64,000 nt of DNA from Ceratotherium simum simum (lineage: Eukaryota > Chordata > Mammalia > Perissodactyla > Rhinocerotidae), in contig NW_004454156.1 in NCBI RefSeq assembly GCF_000283155.1, positions 39,656,972-39,720,971 of the forward strand, in the 5' to 3' direction. Of the stretch, positions 11,136 to 21,706 are shown piece by piece. The notes beneath the pieces are model-generated. The model ran no database searches and was not told the DNA's origin. It saw nothing but the letters and a program-made list of their open reading frames with translations. The translations under genes and the position numbers were made by a program. Position 1 is the stretch's first letter, and each line of letters starts with the position of its first letter.

Positions 11136-11335
11136 GTGCTAGGAATATTTCTGGTCTCTCAAGGAGGAACCCATGCTGTACATGGAGAGAAATGTACTAA
11201 TATCCCTGCTGATCTGATCAATGTCCTTACAGTACCCTTACAGCGAACAAATCACTGTTTGGATAATCACAGAATAGCCAAGCATTACCTAGGATCCATG
11301 CCTTGGTTTACAAGTTAGTTTGCTGGGTGGAAAGA
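11136..11335 (+). pseudogene. Possible retroviral env transmembrane-region remnant
   Basis: A short open stretch immediately left of the polypurine run and second LTR. Its position is where the env transmembrane subunit of a provirus would lie, and spaced Gly, Cys and Trp residues are loosely reminiscent of that region. The key cysteine motif is not intact and the frame stops at 11318. This is suggestive only and could be chance. Confidence 0.25.
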
Positions 11336-11538
11336 TGGGCCAGTTAGAGAATAATAAAGTTAATTGCAAGATTTGCACATATCCAATATCTATGTTTATG
11401 CACTAGAGCTACGACTGGGTAAATCACATGTCTCTAACCCATTATGAAATCAAATTAGTGATACTAAATGGGAAAATCACAAAGCAAACTTAGTCAAGTC
11501 TGCACCTCAAAGGAATTATTGACCAAAAGAAGGAACTT

Positions 11539-11552
11539 AAAGGGAAAAAAAA
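11539..11552 (+). other. Polypurine run before second LTR
   Basis: Fourteen purines (aaagggaaaaaaaa) directly precede the tgaaaa start of the second LTR-like segment. This is where a retroviral polypurine tract should be. Confidence 0.45.
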
Positions 11553-12050
11553 TGAAAATTAAATTTTGACCTACATTTTCTCAGCCTGGAAAAGTTTTGC
11601 ATTTCTCAATTAAAGATGTTGCCTTCAAGATGGGCCCGTGGCAGAAGGACCTTCCTAATACCAGCTATGAACTACAAAGGCATCCAAAAGAACAGATGCC
11701 TCTACAGTTTGATGACAAGGGAATCTCAAAAGCACTGGGATTATTTGCTGTTGTCTTATCTGCCATAAGATCAACTAGGCTACGCACATAGAAAGTATTT
11801 AATAAGTATTTGCTGAACTGGAAAGGAAAGAGATTGTGAAACCAATTAAAAACATGGAGATATGTATTCTTTGTTTATCAAAACCTATTGGTTTCTGTCA
11901 AATCTGGACTAAACATCATGCAATTGGAATTGGGGTTACCATGTAATAATCAGAGCTCTAAATACCATGTATTGTCTCTTTTCATAGGCCATTTCCTTTT
12001 ATAAGACTGGTCCCTTGCATGCAAGTAAAATTTCCTTATTTTTTCCCAAA
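11553..12050 (+). mobile_element. Putative 3' LTR of the decayed ERV
   Basis: Direct-repeat partner of 4045-4650 (shared blocks listed there), with further weaker similarity of tttctgtcaaatctggact and gcaattggaattgg to 4321-4370. An L2 tail (about 11730-11850) appears to interrupt it. The right edge is not defined. Confidence 0.35.
11727..11850 (+). repeat. L2 3'-tail fragment
   Basis: cgcacatagaaagtatttaa and taagtatttgctgaactgga correspond to the well-conserved L2 3' end (a cacatagtaggt, then aataaatatttgttgaat, layout). Confidence 0.5.
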
Positions 12051-12619
12051 AATTGTGTATGAGTTTGTTTTAAGTAGGGACAAAATATCAACTTCTCATT
12101 GCATTTTAAAATACAATATGGATATGCTACCTAACTCCATAATTGTGTCAGTTTTGAACAGATTTCTCCTGTATAGTCAAACCGATGTGAAAATGATTAG
12201 GAAGAATCAGAAATCAGAACAAGAGAAGAAGACAAAACTGAAAAGGGAGAGGATCAGAGAAGATAAATTCAAATTTTAAATGTTATTTTTGAAAAGAGCC
12301 TTTAAAATTGAAAACATTGAAGGAAACACATTTAAGCTTGAAGTTGGTCAATAATTGCTTGCCTGAGTTCCTTTCTTGATATTGCTGTTGTTGTTTCACT
12401 TTTTTCCTTCTCTTTTTTTCTTTTCAGATTGTCCTTTATGTGTTAATACAAGATAGCTCTCTCTCAACAACTATTTCGTTTAGTCACCAATCTCTACCGA
12501 TGTCTCCCACACGGGGGTCTTCTATTCAAGAGTCTCACTCTTGCCCTCCTGGTTCAGGCTCTCAGCACTGGCTTTTGTCATCCTGTATACATATATAAAT
12601 GGGTTTCATATTCCCAACT

Positions 12620-12755
12620 ACTTCCATAAAGCCAGGGACTTTGCTACTATTTTATCAACTGTAGACCTAAATAGGCCATGCACATAGTAAGTTCTTAATA
12701 AGTATTTGTTGAATTGGAGGTGGAAGAGACTGTGAAATCAATTAAACTAAATCTG
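12620..12755 (+). repeat. L2 3'-tail fragment
   Basis: ccagggactttgctactatt, then tgcacatagtaagttcttaa and taagtatttgttgaattgga follow the order of the L2 3' end. It resembles 11727-11850 beyond the usual L2 terminus. Confidence 0.6.
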
Positions 12756-13235
12756 AAGATGAAAATACTAAAAATGTAGAAAATCCACTGTATGGCCGCC
12801 AAAAAGACTGCTCTAGTCCACATTTTCCAATTATACGTTTCCATTACTTAATGCCTGAGTACACACTTAGATATAGATATGATACATTAAATTGCTGGGT
12901 ATATCAGAAGCTTGGTTAATTAAAGAAGACTCAGAAATGTTTGCAGTAGGCCAAGTTGTTATTTTACAGTCAGGCAGTTAAAAACGTCATCTGGAAAATG
13001 AATAACATGGAAATTTTAGTCTTCATTGATCCAAACTGCTTTCCCCAAGCAATCAAGCAATCATGTCATTAAAAATTAAGCACTTATGTTTCACCCAATT
13101 AATAACTAGAGCAAATATTAATCACACTAATGACAGAACACATGGTTCAAGAGCTAAATGAAACTGGTATAAGCGATTGAGTAGGCATTTGTTTGTTTAA
13201 TTTGCTTAAGTGATGATTACTCATGGCCCCATCCT
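12756..13235. other. Unrecognised AT-rich sequence
   Basis: No repeat, exon or RNA gene recognised. Confidence 0.4.
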
Positions 13236-13455
13236 GTGGGCTTTGGAGTCAAAAATCCTTAGATTCAATTGCCTGCTCCATCATTTAGCAGCTGTGTGAT
13301 CTTGAGCAAGCATTTTGTTTTAACCCCACTAAATCTTAGTTATTTCATCTAAGAACCAGTGATAAAATTACATGTAGTCATTGTGAGGATTAAATGAGCT
13401 GTAAATATAAATTACTTAGAGTATCTGGACCAAAGAAGGTTTCAGTAAATGGTAA
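13236..13455 (+). repeat. MIR SINE, sense
   Basis: Near full-length MIR: gggctttggagtcaaaaatc, attcaattgcctgctccat, gctgtgtgatcttgagcaag, a tcatctaagaaccagtgat segment and cattgtgaggattaaatgag in the canonical order. Confidence 0.8.
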
Positions 13456-14083
13456 CAATTTTTATTAAAACCTATTTTTATTTGTTTTGTGTTTGTTTTT
13501 GCTTTTAAACTTACTTCTTCCTTGGCCGTCATTTGGCCTCTCCTCAAATTGCCATTTTAAGAAATAAACTTCTAGATGATGCACTGGCCTCCTTGGACAA
13601 TCTTTTCTCCACAGTTGGGATTATTACTACTTAGAGAATCAGATACATTAATACAAAATTATAATACCAAACATGGTACTGTGAAGAAAAAAAAGCAGTA
13701 GGTATGAATCATTCTTTTAAGCAGCTTAGCAGTTAAGAGAAGTAGTTCGAAGGAGAAAAACTTTAAGGGAGAATTGTGTTAGGATAGAGACACTTTATTC
13801 ATAGAGGAAAAGGAGCAAATGGAGAGGGTAGGAGGGAGAGAAAGGGAGGTGACTAGCGAGGAGAAAGAAATTAAAGTGCAAAATGAAGGAAATGACTGAT
13901 AGAGTAAGCTTTCTTTCAGAAAACATAAAAGTAAATGAAATCAAGAGTACAGATGAATAGATCACTTCTAGAAAGGAGGTATACATTTTCCTAGAAATGA
14001 GAAAAAAAGGAGCTCATGGATAATGACATGGAGAAAATATTAGTTGGAGAAAGAAGCTGAAAGTTCGAACTAAGTTGCCAGTA
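13456..14083. other. Unrecognised sequence
   Basis: Contains a purine-rich stretch (13795-13900) but no recognised feature. Confidence 0.4.
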
Positions 14084-14250
14084 ACATACAGGACGCCTAG
14101 TTAAATGTGAATTTCAGATAAACAATGCATACATTTTCAGTGTAAGTATCTTCCAAATGTTGCATGGGAAATACCTATATTTAAAAAAATATATATTGAC
14201 AGTATGAAATTCAAATTTAGCCAGGTTCCTATATTTTTACTTGCTCAATA
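14084..14250. mobile_element. Palindromic MITE-like DNA transposon, copy 1
   Basis: An imperfect palindrome. The left arm has acaggacgcctagttaaatg, aatttcagataaaca; the right arm has gtatgaaattcaaatttagc and caggttcctatatttttac. The same family occurs at 25118-25302. No coding capacity is visible, as expected for a non-autonomous element. Family name not recalled with certainty. Confidence 0.65.
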
Positions 14251-15607
14251 AGACAACTTTTTATGATTTCTTTATACTCAGTGAAGCCAGCTGTATGCAA
14301 GTCTACCCAGAGTAAAGACTTGGGAAGAGACATGACAGTGGAAAGGAGTATAACAGCTCTGGTAAGGAAAGGCATAGTGATCTATTCAGGATAGAATTTT
14401 TACACAGTTAAGTGAAAGACATTGAGTTTCTAGGCCAAATGTTCATCTTCTCTGGTGTAAAGGAATTAATTCAACTCTTGAGGGTTCTTTGCATTTCATT
14501 TTCCAGTAGGTCAACATCTAACATTACTCTTCATTCTTATTCTCCACACTTAATTTCCCCCAACATTGAAGCCAGAATTCCTTCCTTCAGCACCCTTGGT
14601 GCCTAAGAAAATAAAATTCTTTTGGTCTCAACCCCAGGTCCAAGCAGCTCTATTTAACTACTCTCCAGAGTATGTTAAGCCCTGATTCAAAGGCTTCCTG
14701 AGATTCTTCTAAGAATCACTTTCTGCAGTATTTCTTAATGTATTGTTTTGTTCTGCCTGGAAAAGTTCCTTTCTTAGTGGATAGCCACTCTGAAATCTTT
14801 CTTAGCCACCTACTCGATTCTGGTCAGTTAACAATTCCTAGTCTGACTATTCCTAGCCATTTCTATGATGATGAGTATTCCCTCCTGCATCCTCATCCAT
14901 TCATTACACATTCTGGAAGCCCCAGGGTTTCTAAAATCATATCCCCTCACATCTCCACCCCTAGGATCACCATGTGGATGTCTGGTACACAGAATTAGTT
15001 TCTTCAATATTTGCTGACTGACTACCCAGTCACCATACTCCATGATGTCAAACCACCATTCAATAACAGCTTTGCCATATTTTAAAATTGCATTTAACAT
15101 CAAAGGAGAAATATTTAACAGATAAATTTCAGAAACCATAGAGGCAGAATGAGGATTTATACTAAAACTCTCAAACCGTATTGTGGGTTATCTCCCTACT
15201 GGGATTACTTGTCATGCAGCACCCTAACTATAAGTGAAATATCTAGTAAATTAGCTCTTAAGAGGTTAAATTCTGAGAAGATTTTTTGAGTCCAGTTTGG
15301 TCTAAGAGCATCTGATTCAACCTACCTAAGGATTAATTTTTATCTTGATACCTTTTGGTAACTTTCTATTACTGTTTATGACACTCAACTTCATAACATA
15401 TAATTGAACTATTCATGATGCATTAATCTTCTTTTTAAAAGATTAGTAGAAAGTGCTGATTCATCAGAAAGAAAAATTAGACTTGTATTAGATCAGCCTT
15501 TTTAAAAAAAATCATAAGTTTCACAGTCACTTGAATACTGTCCTCTGAATCTTTACACTTTTCAACAGAAGGCCAAGTCAGAGACGTGCAGTCAAAGAAC
15601 ATATTTT
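14251..15607. other. Unrecognised sequence
   Basis: About 1.36 kb with no recognised repeat, exon or RNA gene. Overlapping open frames of 86 codons (plus, 14738-14998) and 103 codons (minus, 14828-15139) lack any recognisable domain. Confidence 0.4.
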
Positions 15608-15615
15608 TAGAATGC

Positions 15616-15866
15616 TTTCTTTTTTATGTGTGTGAGGAAGATTAGCCCTGAGCTAACATCCGTTGCCAATCCTCCTCTTTTTGCTGAGGAAGACTGGCCC
15701 TGGGCTAACATCCGTGCCCATCCTCCTCTACTTTATATGTGGGATGCCGCCACAGCGTGACTTAATAAGCGGTGTGTGGGTCCCCACATGGGATCCGAAC
15801 CTGTGAACCCCAGGCCTCCAAAGCAGAGCATGCGAACTTAACCGCTACGCCACTGGGCTGGCCCCA
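15616..15866 (-). mobile_element. ERE-type SINE, antisense
   Basis: The reverse complement of the double tail (gaggaagattagccctgag, then gaggaagactggccctggg) is followed by the tRNA-like head in reverse (gggatccgaacc B box, accgctacgccactgggctg) and ends ggcccc. An 8-bp TSD, tagaatgc, flanks it at 15608-15615 and 15867-15874. Confidence 0.95.
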
Positions 15867-16207
15867 TAGAATGCATTTTAAATCTCTGACCAGATAGTAA
15901 AACTCCATTTTCTCAAGCTTTCAGAGAGAAAATAGTTATTTTTAATTGTATAAAATGCATGCCAATTTTAAATATGTACAGCTTTAGCTATAAGTTTTTC
16001 ATTCAGAGCCTTAGGACATGTGGGTAGAAGGTAGCATGAAGCGGATCAAGTGACACCAGCTTCTCAAATTTTGCATCTGCATCCACAGAACAGCAGTGTT
16101 TCTCCAGTTACACATAGGTACCCTGCCACTAAAATTGCATTTTCCCAACTCAGGGGAAACAATCACGTTGAAAAAGTCAAATGTTTTTAATTTCAAATTG
16201 TTTTTTC

Positions 16208-16282
16208 TCGTGTGTGTGTGTGTGTGTGTGTCTGTGTGTCTGTGTGTCTGTGTGTCTGTGTGTGTTTGAAAGAGAGAGAGAG
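16208..16282. repeat. Compound (GT)n / (GTGTGTCT)n microsatellite plus (GA)n
   Basis: About 20 bp of GT is followed by four octamer-like gtgtgtct units, then more GT, then a short GA run. Likely length-polymorphic. Confidence 0.95.
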
Positions 16283-16454
16283 AACGTATCTGGTATCAGG
16301 TTCTATTTATATATACTAGAACATAATATAGGTTATTTGATTAACATGAAATTTTATTTGTATTTAAGTAAAACAAGCTATCATAGCTTTTTCTGTTGCT
16401 CTCCACAGAGCTTTAAGAGTTCCATGATCTGTGCAATCTGAGCACTTGTAAGAA

Positions 16455-16612
16455 GACTGGACAGAGTATAGTCTGGGACTAGGACCTGGGTTTTACTCCC
16501 CCATTTGCCATTTTTTCATCATGTGGCCTTAAGCAAGTTTCTCTATTTCTCTGGAGCTCAATTTCCTCAAATATAAAATAAGAACTTGGGTTAGATCAGT
16601 GGATTTTAAACA
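16455..16612 (+). repeat. MIR SINE fragment, sense
   Basis: gggactaggacctgggtttt, catgtggccttaagcaagtt, ctggagctcaatttcctcaa and aaataagaacttgggttaga follow the MIR order. Confidence 0.7.
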
Positions 16613-17389
16613 TCTTTTTAATTTAAGAAAGCTGCTTTAAAACAAAATCTTACCAAGAAATATAGACAAAAAGATAAAAGCAAAACATCTTTGATTGAAT
16701 AGTGGGGGTAAAAGAGCCCAAAATCACCCCCAAACTTTCTCTTGATAATGCTCTACTCCCACTCCCAGGAAACCCCACACAACATTTATTATTATATATT
16801 ATTTATTTCTATTTTAACTATAGGGCTAAATAAACTCTAAAATCTTCTCCAGTTTTACCAAAGAATTACTTTATTAAATGCAAATACACTATAATAAAGA
16901 TACTACATGATAGTCTATTGAGCTAATACAGACTTAATACTATTATTTTCCAGACTCAATATTAGTGCTAAAATAAAGGTCTGGAGATGACCTCCAAGTG
17001 TGAAGGCTGACTGCCGTTACAGTGAAGGGAAAATCTGAGTTGGTCAGATATGATGGGTGAGAGATACATAGTAAACAAACCTGAAGTTTAGGCAAAGCAA
17101 AAGCTTCGTCAAGGAAAAGCCACAAAAGAGAATCATGAAAAAAAGCAGCCTTGCCCCTAAAACTTGTGGGGCCCAGGTAACACGATAAATGCAGGCCCAC
17201 ACGTCACATGTCTGAACATTTAAGAGTTAGTAATCAACATTTTAAGGCAAAATTATACAAATAGCTATTTTTTTCCCCACAGGTGGGAGTTTTCTCAACA
17301 AATCCTAAAAATGGCAATAATTTTTTAAAACATCTACTTCAGTGATGTCAGTAAATTTGACCTTTGGGCTGCAGCCTCCTCAACCCTCA
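16613..17389. other. Unrecognised sequence
   Basis: No recognised repeat, exon or RNA gene. If the ERV-L 5' LTR was once complete, its start should lie here, but I cannot trace it. Confidence 0.4.
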
Positions 17390-17502
17390 TTCCCAAGATC
17401 TTGCTACATTTATGAAGCCTTAACTCTTACGTTAAACCCCTTGATTCCTGTATTACTTACAGGGGCTCTGTTTTCCTGATTGAACCCAGACCAATGTGGT
17501 GT
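17390..17502 (+). mobile_element. ERV-L 5' LTR tail (MLT2-like)
   Basis: The end of an MLT2-type LTR: aaaccccttgattcctgtat, then ggctctgttttcctgattga and acccagacc. It matches the end of the LTR at 21189-21706 (aaccctaattccttt, ggctctgttttcctgac). Only the last 110 bp or so are recognisable. Confidence 0.5.
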
Positions 17503-18035
17503 TGGTATGGAAAATGTTCTAGGATAGTAGAATCTTAAGAATAAGAATCTGGAATTGGTTCTGTGATTGATGAAACTTACAGACAGTAATGACACTACAA
17601 TGATTACATAAGGTTGGAGAAGTGAAAGGACTCACAAGATTCCTCAAGACACATTCACCCAAAGTATATACAAAGGCAAAGCATCTGGTAGAGCAGAGGA
17701 AAGCAAGCACAGGAAGCATTAGAGGCCAAGAGACTTCCAGGCGCAGCTCCCCAGGTTCCTTTCTCAAATGCACAGGGTGAACCTCAGTTCTGGATTGTGA
17801 ACCACTATAATGGTCTGGATATGTGCAAGGACTTTTAGTTTGGGAGAGCTCAGGCAAAAGTTTCCACCAGGGTCTTCTATGCCCCACTCATCACATAGCC
17901 AAAGCCAGGCTATGGAACTGGTGAAACCAAGTATAAGTCATCAATCTGTACATCCCCTAAAAATGTGAAAAAGCTGGCCCTGGTCTCCAGCAAGGGAATT
18001 TCAAACTTTTAACAGCACATTAAAAATCACTAGCT
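17503..18035 (+). mobile_element. ERV-L internal remnant, 5' part
   Basis: Sequence between the 5' LTR tail and pol traces, with weak ERV-L internal resemblance (for example gttctgtgattgatgaaact and a taatggtctggatatgtgca stretch). No gag domain can be read. The antisense 122-codon frame at 17519-17887 is not credible as a gene. Confidence 0.35.
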
Positions 18036-18273
18036 AGGGGCCGGCCCGGTGGCATTGTGGATAATTTCGCACACTCTGCTTTGGCAGTCCAGGGCTCACA
18101 GGTTCGGATCCCCAGCGCAGACCTACACACCACTCATCAAGCCACTCTGTGGCAGCGTCCCACCTACAAAATAGAGGAAGATTGGCACAGATATTAGCTC
18201 AGGGCTAATCTTCCTCTGCTAAAAGAGAAAGATTGGCAACAGATGTTAGCTCAGGGCCAATCTTCTTCACCAA
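18036..18273 (+). mobile_element. ERE-type SINE, sense
   Basis: The head is ggggccggcccggtggcat, the B box is ggttcggatcccc, the body aatagaggaagattggcac, and both tails (gatattagctcagggct, gatgttagctcagggcc) are present. A perfect 14-bp TSD, aaaaatcactagct, lies at 18022-18035 and 18274-18287. It is inserted in the ERV-L relic. Confidence 0.95.
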
Positions 18274-18925
18274 AAAAATCACTAGCTGGACTATCTCACC
18301 TTTATCTTGTCTAAGTTTCAATACCAGATTTCCAGACTTCCCAGAGATAAGCAGAGATGTCCCAGTCCAACTATAAGATAACTCTATCTTAGAAAACCCC
18401 ATAGGCACTGGAAAATAAGATACTGGTAGTCAATGACAAGGAGTGGTAAAACCAAAACAAATACTGCATTCCTAGAGGGACTGCAGAGATTAATGCTACT
18501 ATCAAACACTTGAAAGATGTGGGGGAAGGTTAGTCCTATCTCAAACCCAATCAACAAACCTATATGGACTATGCAGAAGCCAGATGAATCTTGGAGAATT
18601 ACAGTGGATTATCATAAATTAATAAAGTGGTGACTCCAATGGCAGCTGCTTTCCAGCAAATCAACACAACCCCTAGTACCTGATGTGCAGCTACTGATCT
18701 GATGATTTTTTTTTTCTCTCTTTCTCTATACTTTTAACAAAGGAAGTGATAGCATTACACTTCTTCTGCCTTCTTTCAGGAATATATTAACTTTCCAGTC
18801 TACTGTGTTAATCTAGGCTATAAGGAACTTGATCATCTGGCCATTCCACAGATCATGACAACAGTTCACTACGTTGAATGCTGATTGACCTGGTGAGCAG
18901 GTAGTAACGAATACTCTAGATCAGT

Positions 18926-19239
18926 ATTATTCAAAGTGCAGTCTGCATACCAATGGAAATTTGAAAATTGTTTGTTGCTAATTTGCAATGAGTCAAGTAC
19001 AGAAATTTAGGTTAAGAATTGAGAAATTTTATAGCAATTTAACAGCATAATTTTATGTCTGTTGAATCTGATATTAAAAAATTTAAACTTGTATTTTCTA
19101 CGTCTTTATAATTTCACTTTTTAGGTGTTCATTTTTACTGTATTTTACAAAAGTAGCAGTCTGAAATTGATTGGACATTTAAAAAAGAAAAAAAAACACA
19201 ACATATCACAGATAGAAATGAGAAATATTACCCGAAAAC
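18926..19239. other. Unidentified insertion inside ERV-L pol
   Basis: AT-rich sequence that does not continue the pol alignment, beginning tattattcaaagtgcagtct and ending in an A-rich run near 19180-19200. It may be another DNA transposon; family not recognised. Confidence 0.4.
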
Positions 19240-19440
19240 AAGGATCAACAAACTACCAGGAGTCGGTTTTTGCATGGCCCATGAGCTAAGAAAGATTTTT
19301 TACATTTTTAAAGGATTATAAAAAAACAAAACAAACAAACAAAAAGAAGAAGAAGAAATATGGCAGAATGTTATATAATCTACAAAGCCTAAATTTTTAC
19401 TATTTGGACCTTTACAGAAAAATTTTTCCAACCCCTACCT
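19240..19440 (-). mobile_element. MER1-type hAT-Charlie element, nested
   Basis: aggatcaacaaactaccagg, tttttgcatggcccatgagc, then ctacaaagcctaaattttta, ggacctttacagaaaaattt and ccaacccct are the two ends of the MER1 group of non-autonomous hAT elements. The middle is deleted and replaced by (AAAC)n- and (AAG)n-like repeats (19325-19360). Confidence 0.7.
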
Positions 19441-21188
19441 TACATACCCTGATAAGACACATGTGTGACAAAGCACAAGAAATAAACCCCTCAACAGTTC
19501 AGGGATCTATACCTTCAGTAAGGTTTCTAGCGTTCGCGTGCATGTCACTATATCAGCTCTGAGGTGAAGGACAGGCTGGTACATCTGGCACCTACTGTCA
19601 CCAAGAAAGAAGACTAATGCCTATTGGGCCTCTGAGTTTTGAAGGTAACATGCCATTTTGGGGCAGGAAAGTTGCTTGGACACATTTACCAAGTAACTTC
19701 TAAGATTTCTAGTTTTCAGTGGAGTCCAAAGAGCAGGCTCTGCCTCGGGTTCACACTGCTGTCAAGCATCTCTACCATTTGTCCATGTGATGCAGCAGCC
19801 CCAGTGGTACCTGAGGTATCTGTGACAAGGATGGTATACAGAACCTTTGTCAGGACCCGACTGATGAATTATCATGCAGACACTTGGGATCCTAGAACTA
19901 ATCATGCCCTCTTCTGCAGAAAACCATTCTCCTTTGAAACATAGCTCCTGTTGTACAGTGGGCCCTGAGTAACTGACCATGAGACACAGAGCTACTATGC
20001 AACCTGAAGCGCTCATCACGAGCTGAGTGCTATCTGAACCACCAGGCCATATAGACCATCAGATGGAAGTGATATATGAAAGACTGGGCTCCAGCAGGTG
20101 CTGAAGGCACACAGGTGCTGCATGAGCAAGTGGTTTAGACTCTCATGGTGCCTGCTCCTGTCGCACAGCCTCTTCTCCATCACCTCACATTATGGCCTCA
20201 TGGAGACTCCCCTATGACCAGTTCACTGAAAAGGGAAAACAGTTGGCATGGTTTACAAATGATTCCAGAAGATCATCTAAAACCGCCCAGAAATGGATGG
20301 CAGACGTGCTCCTGAAGGAGAGTTGTTTGAGGGACATCCTTCCTGCAGGTAGAATTTGGAGCAGTTATTCAGTTTGCCTAAAAGATGAGATTTCCTGGAA
20401 GACAAAAGTACAAATCTACTCTTATTTGTGTACAGTCACCAACAATTAGCTGAATGGCCAGGTATTTGAAAAAAGGAAGATTCAAAAATTGGAAAAGCTG
20501 CTCAGGAGAAGAGGTATACGGATGGATCTTTCAGAATGGGCACAAAGCGGGGGGGTATTTGTTGTATCGTAACTATGAATGTAGATCATAGTGAACAGAG
20601 CAGAGGAGACCTCAACAATTAGACGGACAAAAGACTCCATTCTGTGAATAGCAGCCATGGCTGGAGCTGTGGAGGTTATGCATAAGCTAAAAAATATAAA
20701 TTTTCGTTCACCATGGATAATATGGCTACATCCACTGCTAAGGGAACAATTTATCAGGAACACAACACCAGTTCTGAGTTCCCACTAGGCAAAAAACTAT
20801 GACATACTTGCTAAGGGTAAAAGGATTATAGATAGTGGAAGTGAGAAGCTATAAATACTATGACTCCATGACAAGTTGCAGAAAAAAGGGCTAGTAATTA
20901 CTCTTTTTTCTTTATTCTTTGATATGTATATCCCCTTCATTCCCCATTACGAAATATAAACTATACTCATATTGGTAGACTCTATATCTCAATATTCAAG
21001 TCATGGACTATCCCCAGAAATGGATAAAGTGGCACATGAGCCTTTGTGCCTTCCCTGTTGGGAAAATGAAAGTGTCAGCACTTGAATTAAGATTAGTTGG
21101 AAGCACGATGTTATATCTGTCTTTATTCAAAAATTAAATATAAGGAGAAGTGTTGTACATGATGCTGAGTTGATAAAGGGGTGAATTG

Positions 21189-21706
21189 TGTTTGTCTGTT
21201 GTCAACTCAGCATCACCCCTATTCCTCTCCTTTTAATGCAGAGTAGCCAGGAGCTACATTTTTCAGGATCCCCTACTTTGTGTGGTTCTGGGTTAGAGTT
21301 CGCCAATAAGAGAAGCTCTTGTGATATTTTGCAGGCAGAATGGAGAACAGATCATTATTCCTGGGAGCTTGTGAGTATCAGATTCATGGGTAGATGGAGG
21401 ATATTTGGTGACTTCCCAGGCTTTCCAGATGCATCCACACTTTGTGGTAGTCTGACAATTGGTGGGAACTTGCCCAGAGACAGTGAGATTGCAGCCATTT
21501 CCCAGTAACCTTTGAAGAATCACATGCTTTAGTGATTCAGGTCAAGGTCATTAATGATTACCCTACCTTCCAGCTGCATACTTCCCAATATTCACTCTCT
21601 AAGCTCTTCCCACAATCATGTAAACCCTAATTCCTTTAGTTTACATTTTTTCCCCATAATACCTAGAGTGGCTCTGTTTTCCTGACCAGACCTAGATTGA
21701 TACAAA
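21189..21706 (+). mobile_element. ERV-L 3' LTR (MLT2-like)
   Basis: Starts near tgttgtcaactcagcatcac and ends ggctctgttttcctgaccag, cctagattgatac, the layout of the MLT2 LTRs that belong to ERV-L. It lies directly downstream of the pol relic. The internal stretch gttagagttcgccaataaga is typical of the group. The 106-codon open frame inside it is a by-product. Confidence 0.6.

Larger units (their letters stand above)
18430..20830 (+). pseudogene. pol: ERV-L pol relic (RT, RNase H, integrase traces)
   Basis: A heavily decayed ERV-L polymerase gene on the plus strand. RT-like sequence runs from about 18540 to 18925, with the region of the YXDD catalytic box near 18870-18890 broken by an indel and a stop. 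It is then interrupted by foreign sequence (about 18926-19480) and resumes from about 19490. The RNase H region near 20190-20330 keeps a readable WFTNDS, where the catalytic Asp-Gly-Ser step is altered. Integrase-like sequence follows near 20500-20760. Many stops and frameshifts mean no product is possible. Order, strand and flanking LTR traces agree with an ERV-L provirus. Confidence 0.65.

Noticed and set aside
17519..17887. 122-codon minus-strand open frame
   Set aside because: It is antisense within the ERV-L relic and has no recognisable domain.
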